From UBA2387 sp019454665 (GTDB taxonomy: Bacteria > Armatimonadota > Fimbriimonadia > Fimbriimonadales > Fimbriimonadaceae), in NCBI GenBank assembly GCA_045862995.1, contig BTVX01000005.1:1-64000 (forward strand): a stretch of 64,000 nt of DNA. The letters are read 5' to 3'. Under the pieces are notes generated by a model. It saw nothing but the letters and a program-made list of their open reading frames with translations, was not told the origin of the DNA and searched no databases. The translations under genes and the position numbers were made by a program. This document shows, in pieces, positions 1 through 8,189 of the stretch (positions within the stretch are counted from its first letter, which is position 1; each line of letters starts with the position of its first letter).

Positions 1-10
1 ATCGCGTTAC

Positions 11-736
11 TCAAAACTCCCTCCCCAAGCCTGGGGAGGGCCGGGGAGGGGTTGGGCACTTTTCGATTAGCGTCAGCCGGTCCGCGGCAGAGCCTGTCCT
101 GGTGGTCGGATTGCCGTTGGTGTTGCGCCCGGTGCGGTTCCCCACCGCGTCGTACGAATCCACCATCGTGTAGATGCGCTGGTTCGACGAATCGAACTCG
201 ATCTGCGTCGTGACGCGGCCCACCGAGTCGTATTCGTACCGTCTCTTGCTCCCGAGGCCCAGCAGCAACGTGGTGCGCCGCGAATCCGCGTCGTACTGCT
301 GCGTGTAGCGCTGGCCCGTGGGCACCTGCATGCTCTTTAGACGGTCCACCTCGTCGTAAAGGTACGTGAATCTGCCGCCGCTGGGGTCCACCATCAGCGT
401 GCGGTTGCCGTTCTGGTCGTACTCGTACTGGGTGGCCAGCCCGCGGTTGCTCTCCCGCGTCACTCGGCCGAGCGCGTCGTAGGTCGTGGTCGCAACGCCC
501 CAGAAGTCCGAGAGCGCGTGCGGGCGGATTGGCCCATCTGGGTCCGCCACGGACACCGAGCGAAAACCAAGCGGCAGCTGGCCGAACCTAACCGAACCCT
601 CCCTGGCTGCTTTTCCCGGGCCGGCTTCGAGACCTCCCAGAAGGTAACGAGAGCCGACGCGGCGATGCGCCTGACATGGTCGAGCTCTTCGGGCTCGCTC
701 CGTCTGGGCGAGGAGGGCCCAAGTCTTGCTCGACAC
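11..736 (-). pseudogene. Truncated RHS/YD-repeat fragment
   Basis: From about position 517 downward the translation is clearly RHS core: YDALGR, YEYDQNGNR, YLYDEVDR, YTQQYDADSRR and YDSVGR units. Upstream of 517 the open frame continues to 736 but that part has no RHS character and is probably not translated. The 3' end runs into a GC-rich palindrome that supplies the last 14 or so residues, so neither the DPxG junction nor a toxin tail is present. The RHS part is closely similar to the segment around 2450-2700 of the next RHS gene, as expected for a recombined or decayed cassette of the same array. I regard it as a non-functional remnant. Confidence 0.75.
19..40. repeat. REP-like palindrome
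   Basis: An 8-bp perfect stem (CCCTCCCC / GGGGAGGG) with a 6-base loop, followed by a partial second copy of the arm at 41-53. It lies exactly where the truncated RHS frame ends. It resembles a short interspersed palindrome; no other full copy was seen in this window. Confidence 0.55.
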
Positions 737-754
737 CCAGAAACCAAAACGAAT

Positions 755-1162
755 CTAGAGGGCGGTTCCCGTATTGCTCCCCGGCCAACAGCCGAACTCG
801 TCTTCCTCGTCCAAATCCAGAACGAGTTCTGCCAAGTCCTTGTCCAGTTGGATATCTGACCACTTGATCCTGTTGGCAAGAACCTGCGAGATGTTCCCAT
901 CCACTAGCGCCAGCGGAAGTAGCCATGGTACAAAGCGATGAAAGTGAGCGTCCGCGATGTCATGCATGATCGTGGCATCAATCATGAAGATGTGCCAGGG
1001 CGCGGTAGCTGGAGACTTACCCCCAAAGTACTTGGTGAGATATTCTGCTTCCTCGCCGTAACCTTCACAAATCCCTTCAGGAAGAGCGCACAGAAGGTCA
1101 TCCTCGTGGGTCGCCATCCAATTGTGAATGCGACGCAACAGAGAGTAATAGTCGCGTGCCAT
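755..1162 (-). CDS. Small acidic protein, candidate RHS immunity protein
   Basis: A 135-residue protein with no family that I recognise. The ATG at 1162 is chosen over a GTG at 1183 because it lies 5 bases after the stop of the upstream RHS gene, so the two are probably cotranscribed. The protein has no signal peptide or membrane segment, is rich in Trp, His and acidic residues, and ends with an acidic stretch around DLDEEDEF. A small acidic gene directly 3' of an RHS toxin tail is the usual place of its cognate immunity gene, and that is the only basis for the functional guess. The function is inferred, not shown. Confidence 0.5.
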   Translation of the reverse strand: MARDYYSLLRRIHNWMATHEDDLLCALPEGICEGYGEEAEYLTKYFGGKSPATAPWHIFMIDATIMHDIADAHFHRFVPWLLPLALVDGNISQVLANRIKWSDIQLDKDLAELVLDLDEEDEFGCWPGSNTGTAL

Positions 1163-1167
1163 AAGTA

Positions 1168-3090
1168 CTAGTCGTCGGTGCACGACATGAGTTTGCCGAT
1201 GCAGGTCGCCAAGCCAGCAAGACTTTCTGCAACCTTATCTCGATGATTTTTGTCGCCACCCCGAAAACACCGCTGATTGATCAAGTCTCGGGCAGCGGCG
1301 CATTGAGCGAACCGACCTAAGCTGTCCACCACAACCGCGCACGGAATGGGACAACGTCTGCAGGACGGTGGCATTGGCTTGCATGCCATGTCAACTAAGT
1401 CCTGCAACCCGCGGTGCTGACGTGATGTACAGTCTCCAGGAGGCTTCATCGGTGGTACGACCCGTGGCAGCGGAATCTCCTTTGGGCGAGTTCTTTCCCA
1501 CGGCCACTCGAATCTAGGGAGGTCGAACCTTGGTAGATCGATGGCTCCTGACCCGACCCCAATACCTATGCCGACGGTTATCACAAGGCCAACCGCCGCG
1601 CCGACAACTATTCCGGGAGGGCCAGCCGTCGCTCCGATTCCAGCACCGATAACGATGGCATTCAGTCCTGAAGCGTCAGACAACGCTACAGGACATGATG
1701 AGGTGTAGATATATCCGGGTTCGTTCGGCCAAAGCGAGTCGAGTTGCATCCAGCTACCCAAGTCCTGCCGATACTCTCTTGCCCGGATGTACGTCCGCAG
1801 GTCGTTCTCGCGGAAGTAGCCCAGGCTCCCCACCCAGAGGAATGCTTCGGTGCCGGCTTCGATTTCGGCGACCATTTCCCCGTAGGGCCAGTACTCGAAC
1901 TGGTCCGTGAGGGTCTGGGAAGAGTTCAGGTAGGCGACCACAGAACCCAAGGGGTCGGTGATGTAGTCGCGCTTCTCGGAGCCCTTCACATGCCCCACCA
2001 CCTCGCCTTCCAAAACCACCAGCAACGTCGCATCGCCCGAGGAGGGCTTGATCTGCAGGTAGTCGGCCCCGTCCCAAACGAACGTGGTGGTGACCGACCC
2101 GGACACGATCTTGCGCCGCAGGTTGTCGCCGTCGTAGGTGCTGGTCGTCAGCCCCGCCGCGTCCTGCGCCACCCGCAGGTTGTTGTTGATGTCCGTATAG
2201 GAATAGGTGGCCTTGATGGCGCCGGTCTCGCACTGCCGCGTCAGAACTCCTCGCGCACCCCACTGCATCGTCCCCGTCGTCCCCCCGACCTGCATCGTGG
2301 TCAGCCGGTCGGCGGCGTCGTACTGCATCGTCTGCGGGTTGCCGCCCTGATGCCACTTGGTGGTTAGATTTGAGTTGTTGTCGTAAGAGAACGTCGCCGC
2401 CTGCCCGGACTTCTGCTGCCCGATGAGACGGTACGCCTCGTCGTAGAGCCAGGTAGTGGGGTTGCCGTTGGTGTTGCGCCCGATCCGGTTGCCGACCGCA
2501 TCGTAGCTGTCCACCATCGTGTAGATGCCCTGGCCCGCCGCGTTGTACTCGATCTGAGTCGTGATCCTGCCAACGGAGTCGTACCGGTACTCCCTCTTCG
2601 AGCCCAAACCAAGCAACAGCGTGGTGCGCCGCGAATCCGCGTCGTACTGCTGCGTGTACCGCTCGCCTGCGGGCGTGACCATCGTCTTCAACCGGTTGAC
2701 CTCGTCGTAATCGTACGAGAACGTACCCGTTCCAACGAGCGCCATTGTCGTCCGGTTCCCCACCGCGTCGTACTGGTACCGCTGCTCGACCCCGCCCTGC
2801 GTCGTGCCGACCAGCCGTCCCACGGCGTCGTAAGCGTAGGTGGTCGTGCCCGAGTTGTCCACCATCGTCGTGCGTCTGCCCAGGGCGTCGTAGCCCAGCG
2901 TCGTGCGCAGGTTGTCGCTGAACCACTGGCCCGTGAGCCGTCCGGGCTGGGCTGGCCCTGCGCGATTCTTCCGACTAGCCAGTTTCAGATCTGTCAGGGT
3001 TTTCGCCCTTGCCCTCCTGTCTCGGCCAAGCCCCGCAAGGCACGTCTCAGCGCTCTGGATTGCGGCAACAAGTTTGATATTCAACGCCAC
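1168..3090 (-). CDS. RHS-repeat protein with cysteine-rich C-terminal toxin-like tail
   Basis: About 640 residues. Residues ~60-470 are YD/RHS repeats (GYDALGRR, YDAVGNRT, YDEVNRL, YDADSRR, DPLGSVVAY, FEYWPYGEM) ending in the RHS-associated core with SDASG in place of the usual DPxG. After that come a Gly/Val-rich hydrophobic segment (~475-515), a Pro-rich linker, and a ~90-residue Cys-rich tail (CTSRQH, VDMACK, CRRCPIPC, FAQCAAAR, RCFRGGD, CTDD). That tail pattern recalls a Cys/His domain found at the ends of other RHS proteins, but I cannot name it with certainty. The GTG start at 3090 overlaps the stop of the preceding gene. The ~60 N-terminal residues are not RHS and no secretion module is present, so this looks like a displaced 3' cassette rather than a full-length effector. 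Confidence 0.75.
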   Translation of the reverse strand: MALNIKLVAAIQSAETCLAGLGRDRRARAKTLTDLKLASRKNRAGPAQPGRLTGQWFSDNLRTTLGYDALGRRTTMVDNSGTTTYAYDAVGRLVGTTQGGVEQRYQYDAVGNRTTMALVGTGTFSYDYDEVNRLKTMVTPAGERYTQQYDADSRRTTLLLGLGSKREYRYDSVGRITTQIEYNAAGQGIYTMVDSYDAVGNRIGRNTNGNPTTWLYDEAYRLIGQQKSGQAATFSYDNNSNLTTKWHQGGNPQTMQYDAADRLTTMQVGGTTGTMQWGARGVLTRQCETGAIKATYSYTDINNNLRVAQDAAGLTTSTYDGDNLRRKIVSGSVTTTFVWDGADYLQIKPSSGDATLLVVLEGEVVGHVKGSEKRDYITDPLGSVVAYLNSSQTLTDQFEYWPYGEMVAEIEAGTEAFLWVGSLGYFRENDLRTYIRAREYRQDLGSWMQLDSLWPNEPGYIYTSSCPVALSDASGLNAIVIGAGIGATAGPPGIVVGAAVGLVITVGIGIGVGSGAIDLPRFDLPRFEWPWERTRPKEIPLPRVVPPMKPPGDCTSRQHRGLQDLVDMACKPMPPSCRRCPIPCAVVVDSLGRFAQCAAARDLINQRCFRGGDKNHRDKVAESLAGLATCIGKLMSCTDD

Positions 3091-3584
3091 TCACAAATCT
3101 TCCCAGAACAGTACCCTCTAATAGTTCCCATTTCAAACGACATCTTGCCGCATTGCCTTTCGTGATAGATTACCTTAGTCCACAACCATCCATTGCAATC
3201 ATCCCATTCCTCAAACAACAGCCTAGTAATGTCCATCCTAAACAGCCTCGCCTGATGGGCTTTGATGTCGAAACTTGTTTCTTTCCACTTGTAGACTACA
3301 CCAAGGCCTGCGCGACGACCAATTGTGCCTACAGCGGAAAGATTGACAGTGTAGCGGGGTAACGGCAAGTCGCACTTGATGTCTCTATCAGTTGGATTCT
3401 CGTACACCAATGTGATTTGATTCTCTTCTCTCTGCCACAGAAGGTTCGCTCCGCACCCAAGGCTATGAACACCATGCGCCTTAAGATCGCGATTCGGCAT
3501 CCAGTACCAACAGATACCAGCCATGGTTGCAGCGATTCCCGTGAGCAAGAAGAGTCTCCTCCATCTGACGCTAATCGATTTCAT
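3081..3584 (-). CDS. Membrane-anchored protein, candidate immunity partner of the RHS zincin
   Basis: A 167-residue protein with one hydrophobic N-terminal segment (RRLFLLTGIAATMAGICWYW) after a basic start, so it is probably anchored with the rest outside the cytoplasm. The remainder is beta-rich by eye, with Cys in IKCDLP, DDCNGW, QCGKM and YCSGKIC. Its ATG at 3584 overlaps the TGA of the upstream RHS gene (ATGA), which suggests translational coupling. The position directly after a toxin-type tail makes it the natural candidate inhibitor; an extracytoplasmic location would suit a toxin acting in the periplasm. No family is recognised. Confidence 0.55.
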   Translation of the reverse strand: MKSISVRWRRLFLLTGIAATMAGICWYWMPNRDLKAHGVHSLGCGANLLWQREENQITLVYENPTDRDIKCDLPLPRYTVNLSAVGTIGRRAGLGVVYKWKETSFDIKAHQARLFRMDITRLLFEEWDDCNGWLWTKVIYHERQCGKMSFEMGTIRGYCSGKICEWR

Positions 3585-4762
3585 GGGAAGCTTACCCTGA
3601 GGCACTTCTTGACACACGCAGCAAAACGATTCGCAGCATCCCTTTCATCGTTGTGAATGTGGTGATTGCAGTCCTGGCCGCAAACATGTCCAAGTTCATG
3701 GTAGAAAGTGTCGAACACGTCATCGCAGGGATTCGGAGGCATCGTCAGAATGGAGGGACATCCACATCGGCTGCCATCGTACTTTGACAAGCTGTTGCAG
3801 CAAAACCGAAACAAGAGTGGTGTGGCACAGGGAGTAGAGCCGCATGTACTGGTCGTAAGAGTGTGTGTTCGGCTACAACAGGATGGGCACTGCATTGAGT
3901 CATCCAGAGGGCAGTTGATGAGCTGAACCTTACCCCTATGGCAGAATCTGGCAAGGCAATCCATACTGACGCCAGCCTCCTTCGCGCAACCTTGTATGCA
4001 TTTACTGGCAGGACCCGTAAACATCTCTGAACACAACAACCTTTGCGCCCAATACAGTTGATCGACAGCGCCAGCATCGCATTCGGCCTTTCCGTCCTCA
4101 ATAACGGCGCGTAACCCAGTAGGATCTGAAACCTGAGCCGGAGTCTGACTGCAGTACTGAAAGGCTGGTGCACGGTTCCACAAGGGATCCAGTTGCATCC
4201 AGCTCCCCAAATCCGCCCGCAGCATCCGATGCCGCACGTATCTGCGCTCGTCGGTGTCGAACCAGTAGCCGAGGCCGCCCACCCAAAGGAACACGGGCGC
4301 GCCCTCCGGCAGGTCGTCCACCAGTTCGCCGTAAGGCCAATACTCGAACTGGTCCACCAGACCGGCCGCATCCAACGTCGCCACCACGGAACCCAGCGGG
4401 TCGAGGAGGTAGTCGCGGACCACTCCTCCCACCGATTCGCCCACGATCTCGCCGTTCATCGTGTGGAACACGTGCGTGCCCGAAGGGCGGCGCCATTGCA
4501 GATAGTCCCACCCGTCCCAGACAAGAGTGGTGAACGCGGAACCCTCGTAGATCCGCCGACGCTTCGATTCCGAATCGTAGACGTAGGTGGCCAGTCTCCC
4601 GCTCGGCCCGTCCACGGCGGTGAGGAACATCGGGTCGGAGTAGGCGAAGGTGGTGGTGTCCGGACGCAAATGCCGGTCGGCTCGCCCCGCCCATTTGGCC
4701 CCGGCGCGTCGGCGGGTGCGGGTGGTTGCCCGCCGGTTCCTCCGGTTCGTCGCCGCTGTCAT
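3581..4762 (-). CDS. RHS C-terminal module with HELGH zincin-like toxin tail
   Basis: A 393-residue protein. Residues ~35-230 are the RHS-associated core (DPLGSVVATL, FEYWPYGEL, MQLDPLW, SDPTGLR). The tail from ~232 onward has about 21 cysteines and, near the end, HELGH at 355-359 followed by Glu373 in a DERDAANRFAA context. HExxH plus a Glu about 14 residues later with an A-N-x-F-A-A helix is the gluzincin arrangement seen in ImmA/IrrE-type and related peptidases, so I infer a disulfide-rich metallopeptidase toxin. The first ~30 residues are basic and unlike RHS, and no N-terminal secretion or shell-forming region is present. This is an orphan or displaced cassette. The metallopeptidase call rests on the motif alone. 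Confidence 0.7.
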   Translation of the reverse strand: MTAATNRRNRRATTRTRRRAGAKWAGRADRHLRPDTTTFAYSDPMFLTAVDGPSGRLATYVYDSESKRRRIYEGSAFTTLVWDGWDYLQWRRPSGTHVFHTMNGEIVGESVGGVVRDYLLDPLGSVVATLDAAGLVDQFEYWPYGELVDDLPEGAPVFLWVGGLGYWFDTDERRYVRHRMLRADLGSWMQLDPLWNRAPAFQYCSQTPAQVSDPTGLRAVIEDGKAECDAGAVDQLYWAQRLLCSEMFTGPASKCIQGCAKEAGVSMDCLARFCHRGKVQLINCPLDDSMQCPSCCSRTHTLTTSTCGSTPCATPLLFRFCCNSLSKYDGSRCGCPSILTMPPNPCDDVFDTFYHELGHVCGQDCNHHIHNDERDAANRFAACVKKCLRVSFP

Positions 4763-4805
4763 GGTGTTCAGTATAGCGAAGGTTTTGGGAAAAGCGAGGA
4801 GGGAG

Positions 4806-4907
4806 TTTCAGGTTTCAGGTTTCAGGGTTCAGGTTTCAGGTTTCAGTGTTCAGGGTTCAGGTTTCGGGCTCAGGGCTCAGGGTTCGGGATTCAGGGTTCG
4901 GGATTCA
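4806..4907. repeat. Degenerate 7-8-bp tandem repeat (TTTCAGG / GTTCAGG)
   Basis: About fourteen head-to-tail units of TTTCAGG, GTTCAGG or GTTCGGG. It occupies the intergenic stretch between the RHS locus and the GH4 gene. No spacer structure, so not a CRISPR. Confidence 0.85.
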
Positions 4908-4910
4908 TCG

Positions 4911-4974
4911 CACGGTCTGGTGTACTGCTAGGGAGGCTCAGGTCGGCGAGCGAGGGCGAGCCGCACAGACCGTG
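4911..4974. repeat. Diverged copy of the inverted repeat found at 44.7-45.4 kb
   Basis: Arms CACGGTCTG (4911-4919) and CAGACCGTG (4966-4974) flank a GC-rich centre containing CAGGTCGGCGAG. The arms and centre match, in reverse orientation, the element repeated at 44739-44799 and its neighbours. This identifies a dispersed family present at least twice in the window. Confidence 0.65.
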
Positions 4975-5019
4975 GCACCCTGTGGGTACCAACCGCGCAT
5001 CCGTGAATCGCCGACCACC

Positions 5020-5034
5020 CCGCCCTTCGGGCGG
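5020..5034. other. Short GC hairpin upstream of the GH4 gene
   Basis: CCGCCC and GGGCGG pair around a TTC loop. It lies 65 bases before the GH4 start, with no T-run after it. It may be part of a terminator for upstream transcription or have no role. Confidence 0.35.
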
Positions 5035-5086
5035 AGGGGAATCGGATTCGGACGGTTGGACCCGACAAACGCCGCACGCGCACCAG

Positions 5087-5092
5087 TAAACT
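5087..5092 (+). promoter_or_regulatory. Putative -10 element, leaderless GH4 transcript
   Basis: TAAACT lies 6 bases before the ATG at 5099, so transcription would begin at or next to the start codon. No Shine-Dalgarno sequence and no clear -35 box is present. Confidence 0.4.
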
Positions 5093-5098
5093 CGCGCC

Positions 5099-6496
5099 AT
5101 GGCCACGGCCACCGACTCCCACGACAAACACTCGCAGTCCATCGAAGCGCTCGGCTTGCCCGGCGTCATGCACCGGCCCATCAACGTCACGATGATCGGG
5201 GCGGGGAGCTTCTTCACCTACTCGATCCTGCGGGACGTGGTGATGATCCCCGGCAACGCCGGCGGCGAGCTGCGGCTCATTGATGTGGACGGCACCCGGC
5301 TCGAACTCGCGGCCAAGCTGATGGGCAAGATCGTGGAGGCGGCGGACCAGGCCGACAAGTGGACCATCCGCGCCAGCACCGACCGGCTGGAACTCCTGCC
5401 CGGCACCGATTACATCGTCAACTCGATCGAGGTCAGCGGCGTCGAGTGCGTCCGCTACGACAACGACATCCCGCTCGAATTCGGCATCAGCCAGTGCATC
5501 GGCGACACCATCGGCCCGGGCGGGCTGTTCAAGGCCCTGCGCACCGTGCCCGTTTGGTTGGAGATCCTTCGCGATGCCGAGCGGCTTTGCCCGCAGGCCG
5601 TGGTCCTGAACTACACCAACCCGATGAACGTCATGGTGCTCGCCGCCTCCCGCGTGAGCCGCATGCCCGTGGTCGGGCTGTGCCACTCGGTGCAGGGCAC
5701 GTCGCGGCTGCTCGCCAAGTGGGCGGGGGTGGACTACGACGCGATGAAGTGGACGTGCGCGGGCATCAACCACCTCGCATGGTTCACCGAGTTGCGCGGC
5801 CCCGAGGGCCAGGACCTCTATCCCGGCTTGATCGCCCAGGCCGCCGACCGCGAGAGCGCGTTCGCCAAGGCCGAACCCGTCCGCACGGACATGATGCTCC
5901 ACTTTGGGGCGTTCATCACCGAGTCCAGCGGCCACCTCAGCGAGTACCTTCCCTACTACCGCAAGCGCAAGGACCTGCTGGAGCGCTACACCGACCAGGG
6001 CTACAACGGGCAGGAGAGCTTTTACGCCGACAACTGGCCCAACTGGCGCAAGGGCCAAGACGAAGCCCGCATGCGGCTCATCCGAGGCGAAGAGCCGGTC
6101 AACCTGCAACGCTCCTGGGAGTACGGGGCGTGGATCATCGAAGCCATCGAGAAGAACCAGCCGTTCCTCATCCACGGCAACGTCGCGCCGAACGAGGGGC
6201 TCATCCCCAACCTGCCCGACGACGGTTGCGTCGAGGTGGCGTGCATGGTGGACCGCAACGGCGTGCAACCCACGCGGGCGGGCCGCTTGCCGAAGCACAT
6301 GGCCGCGATCTGCGATTCCAACATGCGGATGTTCGACCTGGCCGCCGACGCTTGCATCGAGAAGTCGAAGGAGTTGGCGTTCCGCTCGCTGTTGCTCGAT
6401 CCGCTGACCTCGGCCGTCTGCTCGCCGGCCGAGATCAAACGCCTCGCCGAGCGGCTGTTCGAGGCCGAAGCGGACTTCCTTCCCGGGTTCAACTAG
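5099..6496 (+). CDS. GH4 family NAD-dependent glycosidase (alpha-galactosidase/6-phospho-glycosidase type)
   Basis: A 465-residue cytoplasmic enzyme. The Rossmann motif GAGSFFT (residues 34-40) binds NAD; NYTNPM (171-176), Cys195 in GLCHSVQGT and His225 in AGINHLAWF are the GH4 signatures, Cys and His being the metal (Mn) ligands. GH4 enzymes cleave by transient oxidation at C3 of the sugar. The length is usual for the family. The sequence is closest in feel to the MelA/AglA alpha-specific branch, but the substrate cannot be fixed from motifs alone. There is no adjacent transporter. It converges with the heparinase-like gene, whose 3' end it overlaps by 8 bases. Confidence 0.85.
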   Translation: MATATDSHDKHSQSIEALGLPGVMHRPINVTMIGAGSFFTYSILRDVVMIPGNAGGELRLIDVDGTRLELAAKLMGKIVEAADQADKWTIRASTDRLELLPGTDYIVNSIEVSGVECVRYDNDIPLEFGISQCIGDTIGPGGLFKALRTVPVWLEILRDAERLCPQAVVLNYTNPMNVMVLAASRVSRMPVVGLCHSVQGTSRLLAKWAGVDYDAMKWTCAGINHLAWFTELRGPEGQDLYPGLIAQAADRESAFAKAEPVRTDMMLHFGAFITESSGHLSEYLPYYRKRKDLLERYTDQGYNGQESFYADNWPNWRKGQDEARMRLIRGEEPVNLQRSWEYGAWIIEAIEKNQPFLIHGNVAPNEGLIPNLPDDGCVEVACMVDRNGVQPTRAGRLPKHMAAICDSNMRMFDLAADACIEKSKELAFRSLLLDPLTSAVCSPAEIKRLAERLFEAEADFLPGFN

Positions 6497-8081
6497 GCGC
6501 GAACCGCACTGAAATCTCGCGGACCGCAGGTCCGCCGACCACGAGCGCCTGGGCGGGGAGTTTGGTCCCAAACGTCGGCGAGTGCCAACGCTCCTCGATG
6601 TTCGTCAACAGCCCCTCCGGAACACTCGCCAGGCAAACCGGTCGCCCGTCGCGCGTCACTTCGAACCGGCCATCCTCCAGATGTCGAATCTCCAAGCCGG
6701 GTGCGAAGAGGAATGCGCTGGACAAAGGCCCGGCACGATCGGCCCAATCCGTGACCACCAACGCGCCGCCCTCGAAGGAGACCTTGCGGTGTGTGCGCCC
6801 AGCTTCGGCGTAGCCGTCGTGGGCGGCATAGGCTTCCACGCTCGAGGCCGACGACTCGACCACGCGAGCGCGACGCCCCACTCGGAACGCGCCGAACACG
6901 TCCGAGGAGTTGCGCCCACCCCACACGGGCGCGTTGTGCGCCGCCGAAGAACGCTCGTAGGAACGATCCGCGTTCGCGGCATAGGTGCTCACGCCGGGGT
7001 CCACCAACAACCGCGCCCCACGCAGCGAGGCTTCAATGGCGAGGGTCGAGGCATGGGCGTGGGCGGGCAGATAGGCGGGTCCGACCGAGCCTGCGTCCTT
7101 GAATACCCACCAATCCCCCGATTCGAGGCGGACGAAGCCCGAGTCCCGGTGCCAAGCGCTCCCGCCCGCAAGCGGCGGCTCCAGGCCCAAACGATCGGCG
7201 TAATCGCGTAGTTCGCCGATCGTCGCCGCCATGCCCAGGGCCGAGTCGTTGAACTGCGCCACTTCCCCGTCGGGGTGCGAGAGGCTGCCGACAAACCCAA
7301 GCATCCGGGAGATCGGGGCTTCGAGCGACTTGGCTTCCGCCAGCCCGTAGGCTTTGGCCAGGTTCAACAGGTCGAGCAGGTCCTCCAGGATCACCGCCGA
7401 ATACATGGGGCTACGCTCGAAGTGGCCTCCGTCGGCGAGCACCTGCTCTGGAATCTCGGCCCGCAAGATGTCCCAGCCAGGCTTCAACCACCGCCCGGCG
7501 TGCGGGTGGTCGAGCATCGCCCCGCCGAACACGAGCGCCTTGGCGTTCGCGAAGTAATGGTTCCCCAGCAGGTGGAGTTCGAGGGTCTGCTCCAGCACGC
7601 CCATTTGCTGCGCCAGGCTCGCGGCCATCCCTTCGACGGGTGCGCGGCCGATCAACGCCCACTTGCACCAGTTGATCGCGCGGCGGGAGATGGGATAGGG
7701 CGCCCATCCCGGTTGCGCCATCGCGGGATGCTCGGCGATCCATCGCCTGATCAGGCCCCCGACCAACGCCTCGCTCGCCCCGGGGTCTGCGGCATCGTCG
7801 AAGTAGTGAAGGTGGTAGCCCCACAGGTCGGGCACGTCGGCGGGCGACCAATCCATGGCCGAGGTCAGCGGGCGGCGAAGGTTGGCGAACTCGAACGAGG
7901 GGCCCTCGTCAAAACACCGGTGATGGACGCAATGGGCGGCCCAGCCATGCTTCGACGGTTTGAATCCGCAAGTGCCCAGGGCCGGAACCTGCGCCTTGCG
8001 GAACTTGCGGGCCACGCGGTTCGCGATCTGGACCGCTCGGAGGGGTCGAACGGCGTGGACCAGGCGAACGAGTTTCTTCAT
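6489..8081 (-). CDS. Heparinase II/III family polysaccharide lyase-like protein
   Basis: About 530 residues. The N-terminal half is an alpha-helical barrel region (WGYHLHYFDD, YPISRRAINWCKW, LLGNHYFANAKALVFGG), and the C-terminal half is the beta-rich heparinase II/III domain with HAHASTLAIE, LLVDPGVSTYAAN and SAAHNAPVW. Many proteins with this architecture sit in exopolysaccharide clusters and may trim or degrade the nascent polymer. No signal peptide is evident, although the start is basic. The ATG at 8081 is preferred over a TTG at 8090. It is divergent from the formyltransferase operon, and the shared ~110-bp gap is the only place for both promoters. Confidence 0.8.
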   Translation of the reverse strand: MKKLVRLVHAVRPLRAVQIANRVARKFRKAQVPALGTCGFKPSKHGWAAHCVHHRCFDEGPSFEFANLRRPLTSAMDWSPADVPDLWGYHLHYFDDAADPGASEALVGGLIRRWIAEHPAMAQPGWAPYPISRRAINWCKWALIGRAPVEGMAASLAQQMGVLEQTLELHLLGNHYFANAKALVFGGAMLDHPHAGRWLKPGWDILRAEIPEQVLADGGHFERSPMYSAVILEDLLDLLNLAKAYGLAEAKSLEAPISRMLGFVGSLSHPDGEVAQFNDSALGMAATIGELRDYADRLGLEPPLAGGSAWHRDSGFVRLESGDWWVFKDAGSVGPAYLPAHAHASTLAIEASLRGARLLVDPGVSTYAANADRSYERSSAAHNAPVWGGRNSSDVFGAFRVGRRARVVESSASSVEAYAAHDGYAEAGRTHRKVSFEGGALVVTDWADRAGPLSSAFLFAPGLEIRHLEDGRFEVTRDGRPVCLASVPEGLLTNIEERWHSPTFGTKLPAQALVVGGPAVREISVRFAPS

Positions 8082-8122
8082 GGTGGGCAACAGCGACGAA
8101 GGGCTTGGCCCGCTCGCTCAAG

Positions 8123-8128
8123 TACAAT
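8123..8128 (+). promoter_or_regulatory. Possible -10 box for the polysaccharide operon
   Basis: TACAAT matches the consensus -10 well and lies 61 bases before the formyltransferase ATG. No convincing -35 hexamer is seen 16-18 bases upstream. Confidence 0.3.
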
Positions 8129-8189
8129 TGAACCCGATGGACTGTCGGACTTTGCTCTGCCCCGACCGTATGCGGGCGGTGCTCTGCGG

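Noticed and set aside
4806..4907. CRISPR array
   Set aside because: The units are 7-8 bases without spacers, and no cas gene is present.
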